The notes below the pieces were generated by a model. It saw only the letters and a program-made list of their open reading frames with translations, had not been told where the DNA came from and searched no databases. Shown here in pieces: positions 1 through 9,408 of a DNA stretch of 64,000 bases. The stretch is from Candidatus Terasakiella magnetica. GTDB taxonomy: Bacteria; Pseudomonadota; Alphaproteobacteria; Rhodospirillales; Terasakiellaceae. Made by a program: the position numbers and the translations under genes. How positions within the stretch are numbered: position 1 is the first letter of the stretch; each line of letters starts with the position of its first letter. Where the stretch lies: NCBI RefSeq assembly GCF_900093605.1, contig NZ_FLYE01000001.1:496001-560000 (forward strand). Direction: 5' to 3'.

Positions 1-1
1 G

Positions 2-928
2 CTTATCCAACAAGCACGCCTTGATCAGGCTAATGTGTCTGAAAATGGTGTAAACCTAGAATCTCCTCGTCTTGGCAAGCAATTGGTCAATGCCCATGCT
101 TCCCCCTTGATTGAAGACCCAAGCATGATCATCTTAACACTGACCAAGCGCTCCTTAGCTGACCAAATTGCACGCCAGCTTAAACATAGATCAGCCGCTC
201 GCACCATTACCGCCATGTCCGCCATGCTTGCCCATGAGATTAAAAACCCGCTCTCAGGCATTCGCGGGGCCGCACAGTTGCTTGAAACCACTGCACCAGA
301 AGATGATAAAGCACTAACCCGCCTGATCACCGATGAGACAGACCGGATTTGCGCACTCGTTGATCGCATGGAAAGCTTTTCTGATGGACGCCCCATTAAA
401 CGCGAAGCCATCAACATCCACCAAGTGCTTGAACACGTTCGCCATCTGGCCCAAAACGGCTTTGGTAAGCATGTACGCTTTCTTGAACAATATGATCCCT
501 CGCTTCCACCAGTCTTTGGCAATAAGGACACTCTCATTCAAATTGTCCTGAACCTGATTAAAAATGCCTGTGAGGCCGCCCAACAAGAAAATGCCGAAAT
601 CACCATAACCACAGCCTATCAACATGGGGTGCGCCTTGCTGTGCCCGGTTCTAACACCCGTGTTCACTTACCGCTGATGGTTTCCATTCAAGACAATGGC
701 CCCGGCATTCCAGAAGATTTACGCTCTCAGCTTTTTGAGCCCTTCGTCACCACCAAAGCCAAAGGCAGTGGCCTTGGGCTTGCCTTGGTTGCCAAGATGA
801 TTGGTGATCATGGCGGCTTGATTGAATGTGAGAGTGAGCCCAAGAAAACCATCTTTCGCATTATGCTCCCCATGTATTCAGAAAAAATTCACGGCCCCCT
901 TGACGCCCAAAAGGAAAAACAGTCATGA
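2..928 (+). CDS. ntrB: Nitrogen sensor histidine kinase NtrB (5' end outside window)
   Basis: Cytoplasmic kinase that phosphorylates NtrC under nitrogen limitation and, in the known family, is switched to a phosphatase by PII. The frame is open to the left edge, so the N-terminal PAS part is missing; a GTG at 35 is only the first start-like codon in view and is probably internal. Visible are the H box [10 protein letters not shown] (phospho-accepting His codon at 233), the N box NLIKNACEA and the ATP-lid motifs DNGPGIPE and GSGLGLALV, so the catalytic core is intact. The stop overlaps the ntrC start by four bases (ATGA), which suggests translational coupling. Confidence 0.93.
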   Translation, partial: LIQQARLDQANVSENGVNLESPRLGKQLVNAHASPLIEDPSMIILTLTKRSLADQIARQLKHRSAARTITAMSAMLAHEIKNPLSGIRGAAQLLETTAPEDDKALTRLITDETDRICALVDRMESFSDGRPIKREAINIHQVLEHVRHLAQNGFGKHVRFLEQYDPSLPPVFGNKDTLIQIVLNLIKNACEAAQQENAEITITTAYQHGVRLAVPGSNTRVHLPLMVSIQDNGPGIPEDLRSQLFEPFVTTKAKGSGLGLALVAKMIGDHGGLIECESEPKKTIFRIMLPMYSEKIHGPLDAQKEKQS

Positions 929-2373
929 CCGCTACCATCCTTGTTGCAGATGATGATGCTGCAATTCGCACCGTCCTTAACCAAGCCCTTGGTCGCGCTG
1001 GCTATGAGGTCCGCGTTACTGGCAATGCCTCCACATTGTGGCGCTGGGTAAGTGAAGGCGAGGGCGATCTCGTCATCACCGATGTGGTTATGCCCGATGA
1101 AAACGGTCTTGACCTCATCCCGCGCATCAAAAAAATCCGTCCTGAAATGCGCTGCATTGTCATGAGTGCGCAAAACACTCTCATGACTGCCGTGCGCGCA
1201 ACCGAGCGCGGTGCGTTTGAATATCTGCCAAAACCATTTGATCTCAATGAGTTACTCTCCGTTATTAAACGGGCACTGGAAACACCACAACCCTGCAAGC
1301 CTGCCGCCGTTAACGATGAAGATATGGAAGAAGACCTTCCCCTGATCGGGCGCTCTGCCGCCATGCAGGATATCTACCGCACACTTGCCCGCCTGATGGG
1401 AACCGATCTTTCTGTGATGATCACAGGGGAGTCTGGCACAGGTAAAGAGCTCGTTGCACGCGCCCTTCATGATTATGGTAAACGCCGCAATGGAAGCTTT
1501 GTCGCCCTTAATATGGCAGCCATCCCCAAAGAGCTGATCGAAAGTGAATTATTCGGTCATGAAAAAGGCTCTTTTACAGGGGCCACAAACCGTAAATCAG
1601 GTCGTTTTGAACAGGCCGAAGGCGGAACCCTCTTTCTTGATGAAATTGGTGACATGCCTTCTGAAGCCCAAACCCGTTTGCTTCGTGTGCTTCAAGAAGG
1701 CGAATTCACAACAGTTGGCGGCAGCACGCCCATTAAAGCCAATGTCCGCATTGTGGCAGCCACACACCGTGATTTGCGCAGCTTAATCCGCCAAGGACTG
1801 TTTCGCGAAGATTTATATTATCGCCTCAATGTTGTGCCCATTCGCTTGCCCCCATTGCGCGAACGCACAGAAGACATTCCAGAACTTGCCAATCACTTCT
1901 TAAGCCTTGTGGCTGAAGAGGGATTGCCCTGGAAAACCATTGAAGGCCCAGCGCTTGAGCGCCTAAAACAACATAACTGGCCCGGCAATGTGCGTGAACT
2001 TGAAAATATCGTGCGCCGCTTAGCCGCCCTTTATTCACAAGAAACCATCACACTGGAAGTCATCCAACAGGAACTCGCAGAAATCAGTGCGCAAAGTGCC
2101 TCAGGTGGAAGCGATAATGACCCTGATAACCTGTCAGCGGCTGTTGAATTTCATTTACGTTCTTACTTTGATGCCCATGGCGAAAGCCTACCGCCACCGG
2201 GTTTGTATGACCGTATTCTCAAAGAAATTGAAAGACCTTTAATTTCAATGATCTTAGAGGCTACAAACGGCAATCAGATCAAGTCTTCTCAGGTCTTGGG
2301 GCTTAATCGAAACACGCTTCGAAAGAAAATTCGCGAGCTTAATATCCCCATCACCAAGAACACTGCAAAATAA
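925..2373 (+). CDS. ntrC: Nitrogen regulator NtrC, sigma-54 activator
   Basis: Response regulator and enhancer-binding protein that drives sigma-54 promoters of nitrogen genes. The receiver domain spans about residues 4-115, with phospho-acceptor Asp53 in ITDVVMPDE. The AAA+ domain lies at about 140-375, with Walker A GESGTGKE (168-175), the sigma-54 contact loop as GSFTGA (215-220, Ser replacing the usual Ala) and Walker [10 protein letters not shown] Fis-type helix-turn-helix closes the protein ([19 protein letters not shown]). At 482 residues it is full length. It begins inside the ntrB stop. A gap of about 100 bases with a three-armed hairpin separates it from ntrY. Confidence 0.97.
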   Translation: MTATILVADDDAAIRTVLNQALGRAGYEVRVTGNASTLWRWVSEGEGDLVITDVVMPDENGLDLIPRIKKIRPEMRCIVMSAQNTLMTAVRATERGAFEYLPKPFDLNELLSVIKRALETPQPCKPAAVNDEDMEEDLPLIGRSAAMQDIYRTLARLMGTDLSVMITGESGTGKELVARALHDYGKRRNGSFVALNMAAIPKELIESELFGHEKGSFTGATNRKSGRFEQAEGGTLFLDEIGDMPSEAQTRLLRVLQEGEFTTVGGSTPIKANVRIVAATHRDLRSLIRQGLFREDLYYRLNVVPIRLPPLRERTEDIPELANHFLSLVAEEGLPWKTIEGPALERLKQHNWPGNVRELENIVRRLAALYSQETITLEVIQQELAEISAQSASGGSDNDPDNLSAAVEFHLRSYFDAHGESLPPPGLYDRILKEIERPLISMILEATNGNQIKSSQVLGLNRNTLRKKIRELNIPITKNTAK

Positions 2374-2387
2374 TTTTTTGTAAATAC

Positions 2388-2412
2388 GCAACAGGCGTTG
2401 CATTTTTGCAAC
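2388..2412 (+). promoter_or_regulatory. Mutually exclusive hairpins between ntrC and ntrY
   Basis: Three arms GCAAC, GTTGC and GCAAC occur in a row. The middle arm can pair upstream (stem 2388-2392/2397-2401, loop AGGC, followed by ATTTTT, terminator-like) or downstream (GTTGCA/TGCAAC, 2397-2402/2407-2412, loop TTTT). The two cannot form together. This is what a short attenuator looks like, but the stems are only 5-6 pairs and function is inferred. Confidence 0.4.
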
Positions 2413-2478
2413 AACTATGTCTAAACTCCCATCATCTTGCATAAGCAAGTGTGGTGGGAGACCCTTTTTGGGGAACAC

Positions 2479-4788
2479 ATGTCTGTGTCATTACCTAAAT
2501 CTAGTGCTGATCAAATAACCAAGATGCTCACGTGGTTTCGTCGTACGGGACTAGCGCGAAAAGCGTCTTTTTTACTGGTTGTTTCGACAATTTTTTCAGG
2601 TCTTGCGACATTCATCGCCATGACCAGTTCCGGTCCTGAAGGCTCAGACCCGGCGCTTATCCTCAATCTGCTATATCTTGATGCTATTCTCATGCTCCTT
2701 CTTGGGGCCATGATTGTGCGCCGTCTGGTTAATTTAAAAAGCCAACATTCACGCGGGGCAGCGGGATCAAAACTCCATACACGTCTGGTCTTGTTCTTCA
2801 GCTTGTTGGCTGTGACGCCTGCCATTCTGGTGGCGATTTTTGCCGGGCTTTATTTAAATTTGGGTATGCAATCGTGGTTTAGTGAACGGGTCTCAACTGC
2901 ACTCAGCTCCTCCAAAACGGTTGCAAAAGCGTATCGTGCAGAACATGTGCGCTCCATTCAAATCGACGCCCTTGGCCTTGCCAACAGCCTAAATAGAAAA
3001 GCCCCACAACTTTCACGCTCACGTTATGCGCTTGAGCGCGAATTAAACCGGCTGGCCTTGGAAAAAAACCTTGTTGAAGCGGCACTCTTAGACGGGCAGG
3101 GGCGTGTTATCGCCCAGACAGCCTTAACCCTAAGCCTTGCCTTTGATAAAATTTCAAAAGAGACATTTGAAAAAGCCAATCAAAATGATGTGGTCAGTAG
3201 TTATGAGGCTAAAAATGACCGTGCGCGCGCCGTTGTAAAGCTTGAGCGCTATATTGATACCTATCTCTTTATCGGGCGCTTTATCCCGCCTGAAATCAGT
3301 GGCTCGATCAATCGGGTTGAGACCGCCTATAAACAATATTCAGAGCTGGAAAAACGCCGTGAAGGCATTCACATCAGCTTTATCATGATCTTCATGATCA
3401 TTGCCTTGATGCTTTTACTGGCTGCTGCATGGCTGGGGATGATGTTTGCCAACCAGATGGTGCGCCCGCTTACAGACCTGATTGAGGCCAGTGAGCGTAT
3501 CCGTAAAGGTGATTTGGCTGTGCGTGTAGACAAAGAACATAGTGCAGATGAAATCGGCCTTTTAGGGCGCGCCTTTAACCGCATGACCGAACAGCTTGAG
3601 GCCCAGCGCGAAAGCCTTGTTGAGGCCAACCGTGAACTGGCTGAGCGTCACCGTTTTACCGAAACTGTTCTTGATGGGGTTACAGCAGGGGTTATCGGGA
3701 TTGACCCTGAAGGCTTTATCCATCTGCCTAACCGTTTTGCCAGCCTGTTCTTAAAGACCGAGATTAATGATCTCATCGGCAAGCCCTTGCGCGAAATTGT
3801 GCCTGAGCTGGAAGAACTTCTTTCTCAAGCCTCTCTTAAACCCAATCGCCCGGCCCAAGAAGAAGTCAAACTGTTACGTGATGGGCAGGTACGTATTATC
3901 AATGCCAATATTGCCGCAGAATGGGTTGATGATGACCTGATTGGTTATGTACTGACCTTTGATGATATTACCGAACTGCAAAGTGCCCAGCGCCGTGCAG
4001 CTTGGGCCAATGTGGCAAGACGCATTGCCCATGAGATTAAAAACCCGCTCACACCTATTCAGCTCTCAGCAGAGCGTTTGAAGCGGAAATATCTTAAAGA
4101 CATTAAAAATGACCCAGAAACATTTTCAATGTGTACAGAGACCATCATTCGCCAAGTCGATGATATGCGCAATATGGTGGATGAGTTTTCTTCCTTTGCC
4201 AGAATGCCGCGTCCCGTCTTAAAAATGATCAGCATTAATGAGCTGTGCGGTGAAACCATCTTCTTGGAAAAGAACCGCACCGAAGCCATTAACTATGAGT
4301 TAGACCTGCCAGATACGGATATCGCCTTATTATGTGATCGCCAACAGGTTTCCCGCCTATTGACCAATCTGGTTAAAAATGCCGCAGAAGGTATTTTTAC
4401 AAAGTTCAATTTGGATGGGGAAAGCCCAATCCCTGAAGGTATGGAAAGCCCCATTGGCACGGTGTCTCTCAAGCTGTTTGAAGCAGAAGGCGAGATTGTT
4501 ATTACGATTGCAGATAATGGCGTTGGCTTCCCCCAAGATGAGCGTGAACGCCTAACTGACCCTTATGTAACAACGCGCACGAAAGGCACAGGCCTTGGCC
4601 TTGCCATTGTGAAAAAGATTATGGAAGAACACCAAGGCCAACTGGCCTTGAAAGACCGAGAAGGTGGCGGTGCTATTGTCGAGCTTCGCTTCCCAGAACT
4701 AGAAGAATATGGGCAACCCGCCCAAGAAGATAATAAAGAAGAAGATCCTATGAAAATGACAGTAAGGCTGGTGACAGATGGCGCATGA
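2479..4788 (+). CDS. ntrY: Membrane sensor histidine kinase NtrY
   Basis: Membrane-bound kinase partner of NtrX, linked in alphaproteobacteria to nitrogen, redox and envelope signals. I chose the ATG at 2479, preceded by GGGGA; a TTG at 2437 in the same frame would add 14 residues (QVWWETLFGEH-like) with no family look. The 769 residues show N-terminal hydrophobic segments and a periplasmic stretch, another membrane helix (IIALMLLLAAAWLGMMF), HAMP (RPLTDLIEASERIRKGDLAV), a PAS segment, the H box [12 protein letters not shown] and the ATPase motifs NLVKNAAEG, DNGVGFPQ and GTGLGLAIVKK. The 3' end overlaps ntrX by 11 bases. Confidence 0.95.
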   Translation: MSVSLPKSSADQITKMLTWFRRTGLARKASFLLVVSTIFSGLATFIAMTSSGPEGSDPALILNLLYLDAILMLLLGAMIVRRLVNLKSQHSRGAAGSKLHTRLVLFFSLLAVTPAILVAIFAGLYLNLGMQSWFSERVSTALSSSKTVAKAYRAEHVRSIQIDALGLANSLNRKAPQLSRSRYALERELNRLALEKNLVEAALLDGQGRVIAQTALTLSLAFDKISKETFEKANQNDVVSSYEAKNDRARAVVKLERYIDTYLFIGRFIPPEISGSINRVETAYKQYSELEKRREGIHISFIMIFMIIALMLLLAAAWLGMMFANQMVRPLTDLIEASERIRKGDLAVRVDKEHSADEIGLLGRAFNRMTEQLEAQRESLVEANRELAERHRFTETVLDGVTAGVIGIDPEGFIHLPNRFASLFLKTEINDLIGKPLREIVPELEELLSQASLKPNRPAQEEVKLLRDGQVRIINANIAAEWVDDDLIGYVLTFDDITELQSAQRRAAWANVARRIAHEIKNPLTPIQLSAERLKRKYLKDIKNDPETFSMCTETIIRQVDDMRNMVDEFSSFARMPRPVLKMISINELCGETIFLEKNRTEAINYELDLPDTDIALLCDRQQVSRLLTNLVKNAAEGIFTKFNLDGESPIPEGMESPIGTVSLKLFEAEGEIVITIADNGVGFPQDERERLTDPYVTTRTKGTGLGLAIVKKIMEEHQGQLALKDREGGGAIVELRFPELEEYGQPAQEDNKEEDPMKMTVRLVTDGA

Positions 4789-6163
4789 TATCTTAATTGT
4801 CGATGATGAAGCCGATATCAGAATGCTCACTGCAGGCATTCTTGAAGATGAAGGCTATGAAACCCGCGAAGCCGGTGGTGATATCCAAGCCCTTGAAAGC
4901 GTAAAAACACGACGCCCCAGTCTTGTTTTGCTCGATATCTGGCTTCAAGGCAGCCGCCTTGATGGGCTAGGCATCTTAAAGGCGTTAAAAAAAGACCATC
5001 CCGATCTGCCCGTTGTGATGATGAGTGGTCACGGCACGATTGAAACTGCTGTCAAAGCGCTCCACGATGGCGCTTATGATTTTATTGAAAAGCCGTTCAA
5101 AACAGACCGCCTTTTAATGTCTGTTGAGCGTGCTTTAGAAACAGCAGATCTGCGCCGTGAAAATGCCGAGCTGAGATCACGCGGTGCAGTAGAAAGTCAA
5201 CTGGTTGGCACCTCATCACGCCTTAACCAATTGCGCCAAGCTGTTGAAAAAGTTGCGACATCTAATAGTCGTGTGCTGATTAATGGGCCTGCGGGTAGCG
5301 GTAAAGAAGTTGCAGCACGTCACATGCACCTTCAGTCTAAACGCGCCAAGGGCCCCTTTGTTGTGTTAAATTGCGCAACCATGGAAGCAGACGTTGTGGA
5401 GAGCGAGCTCTTTGGCATTGAAGCTGATGGCAAGCCCGGTAAAGTCGGCTTTTTTGAACAAGCCCATAACGGCACCTTATTGCTCGATGAAGTCAGCGAT
5501 ATGCCCCAAGACACCCAAGGAAAAATCGTTCGCGTCTTGCAAGAACAACGCTTTCAACGTGTTGGAGGTAATGTTCCGGTCGAAGTTGACGTGCGCGTTG
5601 TGGCAGCCAGTTCAAAAGACTTAAGCCTTGAAATGGCAGAAGGGCGCTTTCGCGAAGATTTATTTTACCGTCTAAGTGTTGTCCCCATTGATATCCCCGC
5701 CTTAAATGAACACCGTGAAGATATTGCCCAACTGGCGCAATATTTCATGACAAAAACAGCCGAAGCTCTTGGTCATGCACCGCGAACCTTTAATGATGAT
5801 GCGCTGGCTGCTATGCAAGCCTATGACTGGCCCGGTAATGTGCGTGAACTGCGAAATGTTGTTGAGCGGGTATTGATTATGGCACCGGGGGATGCAAGCC
5901 AGCCCATTAGTGCAGAAATGTTACCTCGCGAAGTCACCACACAGGATTCTGAATCCTTGAAATGGGATCAAGCCAGTGAAATCATGGGTCTGCCATTGCG
6001 CGATGCCCGTGAGATTTTCGAGCGTGAATATCTCAGCACCCAGATTAATCGATTTGGTGGCAATATCTCAAAAACGGCTAGTTTTGTCGGTATGGAACGT
6101 TCAGCCCTTCATCGTAAGCTCAAATCCCTGAGCCTCACGACAGAAGAAAAAGCAAAAGCTTAA
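4778..6163 (+). CDS. ntrX: Response regulator NtrX (AAA+, GAFTGA loop absent)
   Basis: Cognate regulator of NtrY. The receiver domain carries phospho-acceptor Asp53 (LLDIWLQGSRLDG), followed by an AAA+ domain with Walker A NGPAGSGKE (169-177) and Walker B LLLDEVSD, and a C-terminal Fis-type helix-turn-helix (NISKTASFVGMERSALHRKL). The sigma-54 contact motif GAFTGA, expected after ELFG at about residue 213, is replaced by a loop reading IEADGKPGKVGFFEQ. This loss is common in alphaproteobacterial NtrX and argues that it does not act as a classical sigma-54 activator. At 461 residues it is full length. Confidence 0.95.
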   Translation: MAHDILIVDDEADIRMLTAGILEDEGYETREAGGDIQALESVKTRRPSLVLLDIWLQGSRLDGLGILKALKKDHPDLPVVMMSGHGTIETAVKALHDGAYDFIEKPFKTDRLLMSVERALETADLRRENAELRSRGAVESQLVGTSSRLNQLRQAVEKVATSNSRVLINGPAGSGKEVAARHMHLQSKRAKGPFVVLNCATMEADVVESELFGIEADGKPGKVGFFEQAHNGTLLLDEVSDMPQDTQGKIVRVLQEQRFQRVGGNVPVEVDVRVVAASSKDLSLEMAEGRFREDLFYRLSVVPIDIPALNEHREDIAQLAQYFMTKTAEALGHAPRTFNDDALAAMQAYDWPGNVRELRNVVERVLIMAPGDASQPISAEMLPREVTTQDSESLKWDQASEIMGLPLRDAREIFEREYLSTQINRFGGNISKTASFVGMERSALHRKLKSLSLTTEEKAKA

Positions 6164-6179
6164 AAGGAATTACAGACAC

Positions 6180-7556
6180 ATGAAGGTCATTATTTGTGGG
6201 GCAGGGCAAGTTGGCTCCAACATTGCCCACTATCTGGCGATGGAAGACAACGATGTAACCGTTGTGGACCAATCTCCGACCTTGATCGGCAAACTCACCG
6301 ATACACTTGATTGTCGTGGTGTTGCAGGCCATGCCAGCCACCCTGATGTGCTTAAAGAAGCCGGGGCAGAAGATGCCGATATGTTAATCGCAGTAACTTA
6401 TACCGATGAGATTAACATGGTTGCTGCTCAAGTGGCCCATTCGCTCTTTAATGTGCCGACAAAAATTGCCCGGATCCGCTCGCAAAGCTATCTCGCACCG
6501 GAATGGCAAAATCTCTACACCCGTGAAAACCTGCCCATCGATGTGATCATCTCACCGGAGATTGAGGTTGCACGCGCCGTTATGCGCCGCCTGACGGTAC
6601 CCGGTGCAACTGATATGATCCCGCTGTGTGGGGGCAAGGTTCGCCTTGTGGGCGTGCGTTGTGAAGAAGATTGTCCCTTGGTTCACACCCCGCTTCGCCA
6701 ACTGGCCCAGCTCTTTCCTGATCTCAACATCGTTGTGGTCGGTATGGTGCGTGACGGTAAATCCCTCATCCCAAGTGCGGATGATCAATTCCTGCCCGGT
6801 GATGAAGCCTTCTTTGTGGTGGATGAAGAACATATGGGCCGCGCGCTCACCGCCTTTGGCCATGATGAAACAGAAGCACGCCGCTTATTGATCTTTGGTG
6901 GCGGGAACATCGGCTTATTCCTCGCCCAACAGTTAGAGCGGGAATACCCTTGGGTAAATGCCAAAATCATTGAAAAAGATGAAACACGTGCCCGCCATAT
7001 TGCCTCCCAACTGACCAAAACAACCGTGCTTTGCGGGGATGTTCGTGATCAAGAATTGCTAATGGAAGCAAACGTAACATCAGCAGAAACGATCGTATCA
7101 GTCACCGATGATGACGAGACAAACATCCTTGGCGCCTTACTGGCCAAGCGTATGGGCTCTCAACGTGCTGTAACGCTCATTAACAAGGCCTTGTATGAGC
7201 CGCTGCTCAATAACCTTGGCATTGATGTGGTGGTCAACCCGCGCAACATCACGGTTTCACAAATTCTACAACAGGTACGTCGTGGTCGTATTCACTCCGT
7301 TCACTCCTTGCGTGAAGGCTTTGGTGAGTTGATTGAAGCCGAAGCTTTAGAAACCTCTCCACTGGTGGGGGAACCGTTGCGTGATGTTAAAATGCCCGCA
7401 GGTGTTCTGCTGGGGGCAATTGTGCGCGATGGTCAGGTGATCAGCCCACGCGGTGGCACCATCGTTCGACCCAAAGACAGGATCGTGCTGTTTGCAGCCT
7501 CAGACTCTGTTCGTAAAGTTGAAAAAATGTTCTCCGTCCGGTTGGAGTTTTTCTAG
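6180..7556 (+). CDS. trkA: Trk potassium uptake peripheral protein TrkA
   Basis: Cytoplasmic NAD(H)-binding regulator of the TrkH/G potassium channel. It is a duplicated RCK protein: a first Rossmann fold begins GAGQVGSNIAHYLA at residue 5, followed by a TrkA-C domain, then a second Rossmann fold GGGNIGLFLAQQLE near residue 240 and a second TrkA-C domain ending at the C terminus. Length 458 matches the family. AAAGGA lies 11 bases before the ATG. It sits 16 bases after ntrX, a linkage seen in many Rhodospirillales, so the nitrogen cluster and potassium uptake may share transcripts. No trkH is in view. Confidence 0.95.
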   Translation: MKVIICGAGQVGSNIAHYLAMEDNDVTVVDQSPTLIGKLTDTLDCRGVAGHASHPDVLKEAGAEDADMLIAVTYTDEINMVAAQVAHSLFNVPTKIARIRSQSYLAPEWQNLYTRENLPIDVIISPEIEVARAVMRRLTVPGATDMIPLCGGKVRLVGVRCEEDCPLVHTPLRQLAQLFPDLNIVVVGMVRDGKSLIPSADDQFLPGDEAFFVVDEEHMGRALTAFGHDETEARRLLIFGGGNIGLFLAQQLEREYPWVNAKIIEKDETRARHIASQLTKTTVLCGDVRDQELLMEANVTSAETIVSVTDDDETNILGALLAKRMGSQRAVTLINKALYEPLLNNLGIDVVVNPRNITVSQILQQVRRGRIHSVHSLREGFGELIEAEALETSPLVGEPLRDVKMPAGVLLGAIVRDGQVISPRGGTIVRPKDRIVLFAASDSVRKVEKMFSVRLEFF

Positions 7557-7559
7557 ACC

Positions 7560-8408
7560 ATGTCACGCTATGCCTATGTTAATGGCTCTTACATTCATCA
7601 TGAAGAGGCCTCCGTCCATATTGAAGATCGCGGCTTTCAGTTTGGCGATAGTATCTATGAGGTTGTTTACCTCCATAAAGGCCGCCTGATTGATCAAGAC
7701 CCGCATCTAGACCGTATGGAACGCTCCTTAGGCGAGATTGGTATGGAAATGCCCATGTCGCGCGCTGCCATGAAACTCATCATTCAAGAAATGGTGCGAA
7801 AGAACCGTTTAAAAACGGGGCTGGTCTATATTCAAGTCACGCGCGGGTCTTCAACACGTGACTTTCCTTTTCCCAAAACCTATCGCCCCACAGTGGTGAT
7901 GACGGCGCGGCGCATGCCTGTCTTTGACCCGAAAAAAGCCTTAAAAGCGATTAAAGTCAAAAGTGTAGAGGATATCCGCTGGGGGCGTTGCGATATCAAA
8001 ACGACTCAATTACTGGCCGCTGCTTTTTCTAAACAAATTGCATTGGATGACGGTTTTGATGATGCATGGATGGTTGATCAAGAAGGCTTTGTTACAGAAG
8101 GTACGTCCAACAATGCATGGATCGTGACCAAAGAGGGCAAACTAAAAACCCGCAAAGCCGACCATGACATTTTAAACGGCATCACGCGCCAATGCATTAT
8201 CCGCCTTGCCAAAAACAAAGGCATGGAGATTAGTGAAGAGGCTTTCACCATTGAAGAAGCCCTTAACGCCAAAGAAGCCTTTGTCACCAGTGCGAGTGCG
8301 TGCCTTAAGCCTGTTACGCAAATTAATGACCAAACCGTGGGTAATGGTGAGGTTGGGCTGATATCTAGCGAGATTGCCCAACTCTACGCCGACTTCCTTG
8401 AAGGATAA
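7560..8408 (+). CDS. dat: D-amino-acid aminotransferase (fold type IV PLP enzyme)
   Basis: Transfers the amino group between D-amino acids and 2-oxo acids, supplying D-Ala and D-Glu for the cell wall. Fold-type IV features are the N-terminal YVNGSYIHHEEASVHIEDRG with FGDSIYEV, the PLP lysine in RWGRCDIKTTQLL (about residue 145), the cofactor Glu in VTEGTSNNAW and a C-terminal TSASACLKPV loop. Length 282 fits DAT better than branched-chain BCAT (about 300-360), but an aminodeoxychorismate lyase cannot be fully excluded. It starts three bases after trkA. Confidence 0.85.
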   Translation: MSRYAYVNGSYIHHEEASVHIEDRGFQFGDSIYEVVYLHKGRLIDQDPHLDRMERSLGEIGMEMPMSRAAMKLIIQEMVRKNRLKTGLVYIQVTRGSSTRDFPFPKTYRPTVVMTARRMPVFDPKKALKAIKVKSVEDIRWGRCDIKTTQLLAAAFSKQIALDDGFDDAWMVDQEGFVTEGTSNNAWIVTKEGKLKTRKADHDILNGITRQCIIRLAKNKGMEISEEAFTIEEALNAKEAFVTSASACLKPVTQINDQTVGNGEVGLISSEIAQLYADFLEG

Positions 8409-8412
8409 GAAA

Positions 8413-9060
8413 ATGCAAAATCAAGCAAAACCCAAGGCCATCCTTTTTGATTGGGACAACACGTTGGTCAATACATGGCCTGCCATTCATGATGCCAATA
8501 ATCATACCCTCGTCGCCATGGGCCATGAACCTTGGACCTTTGAAGAAACCCTTGAGAGGGTTCGCAAATCCATGCGTGATAGTTTCCCTGTTTTATTTGG
8601 CGATCGCTGGGAAGAAGCGGCTAAAATCTTTTATGCCCGATTCGAAGAATCGCATATTTCACAGCTTGCCCCCCATGAGGGGGCCGAAAACATGCTGAAA
8701 GCCTTACATACCAAGGGATATTACCTAGCTGTGGTCTCAAATAAGACCGGAAAGTACCTGCGTGAAGAGGCGAACCATCTGGGATGGAGTAAATATTTCA
8801 ATAAGATACTGGGGGCAGGGGATGCTCAACTGGATAAGCCCAACCCCGCACCCGTAGACCTTGCCCTTGAAGGTAGCGGAATCCCTAGGGGTTCAGAGGT
8901 TTGGTTCGTGGGCGATACGGACGTAGATTTGGAGTGTGCGCACAACTCTGGATGCATAGGAGTATTGGTTCGCGACACACCTCCTACAAATGGAGAGTTT
9001 GACGAGTTCCCTCCTTCTTGGTATTTCAATAAGTGCATGGAGTTAGCTGCGGCTCTTTAA
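8413..9060 (+). CDS. HAD-family hydrolase, phosphoglycolate-phosphatase-like
   Basis: Predicted cytoplasmic phosphatase. HAD motif I is FDWDNTLVNTW near residue 15 (nucleophile and acid Asp), motif II VVSNKTGKYLR, motif III Lys in DKPNPAPVD and motif IV VGDTDVDLECA. The cap is the helical type found in Gph/PGP enzymes. The ATG lies just after AAGGAT and four bases past the dat stop; an upstream TTG at 8374 would overlap dat and has no such ribosome site. Substrate is not deducible. It lies in line with hfq, whose leader follows. Confidence 0.85.
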   Translation: MQNQAKPKAILFDWDNTLVNTWPAIHDANNHTLVAMGHEPWTFEETLERVRKSMRDSFPVLFGDRWEEAAKIFYARFEESHISQLAPHEGAENMLKALHTKGYYLAVVSNKTGKYLREEANHLGWSKYFNKILGAGDAQLDKPNPAPVDLALEGSGIPRGSEVWFVGDTDVDLECAHNSGCIGVLVRDTPPTNGEFDEFPPSWYFNKCMELAAAL

Positions 9061-9157
9061 TTTGAGACGTTTGGGAGACTGATCAAGCCGAAGAGAACTC
9101 TGTAAAAAACTAAACCATAAATGCCAACAATAAAGATAAATTAGGGGATATAGACCC

Positions 9158-9406
9158 ATGGCTGCTGAAAAGTCCCAGAATGTGCAAGACGTATTTCTAA
9201 ACCACATTCGTAAACAAAAAAATTCCGTCACCATCTTCTTGGTAAACGGTGTGAAACTACAAGGGATCGTAACTTGGTTCGATAACTTCTCTGTTTTGCT
9301 TCGCAGAGACGGCCACACACAACTGGTGTATAAGCATGCAATTTCAACAATCATGCCTTCTTCACCTGTGCAACTGTTTGATCCGTCTGGCGAAGACGAA
9401 GAATAA
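9158..9406 (+). CDS. hfq: RNA chaperone Hfq
   Basis: Hexameric Sm-like protein that pairs small RNAs with mRNAs. Sm1 spans about residues 14-50 ([38 protein letters not shown]) and Sm2 carries the signature [10 protein letters not shown]. The C-terminal tail is short and acidic (DPSGEDEE), as is usual in alphaproteobacteria. The ATG is preceded by AGGGGA. hflX begins two bases after the stop, the classical hfq-hflX pair. The 97-base leader has no recognisable riboswitch. Confidence 0.98.
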   Translation: MAAEKSQNVQDVFLNHIRKQKNSVTIFLVNGVKLQGIVTWFDNFSVLLRRDGHTQLVYKHAISTIMPSSPVQLFDPSGEDEE

Positions 9407-9408
9407 GA

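Noticed and set aside
2437-2478. TTG start for NtrY, 14 codons upstream
   Set aside because: The ATG after GGGGA is better placed and the extra residues look non-conserved.
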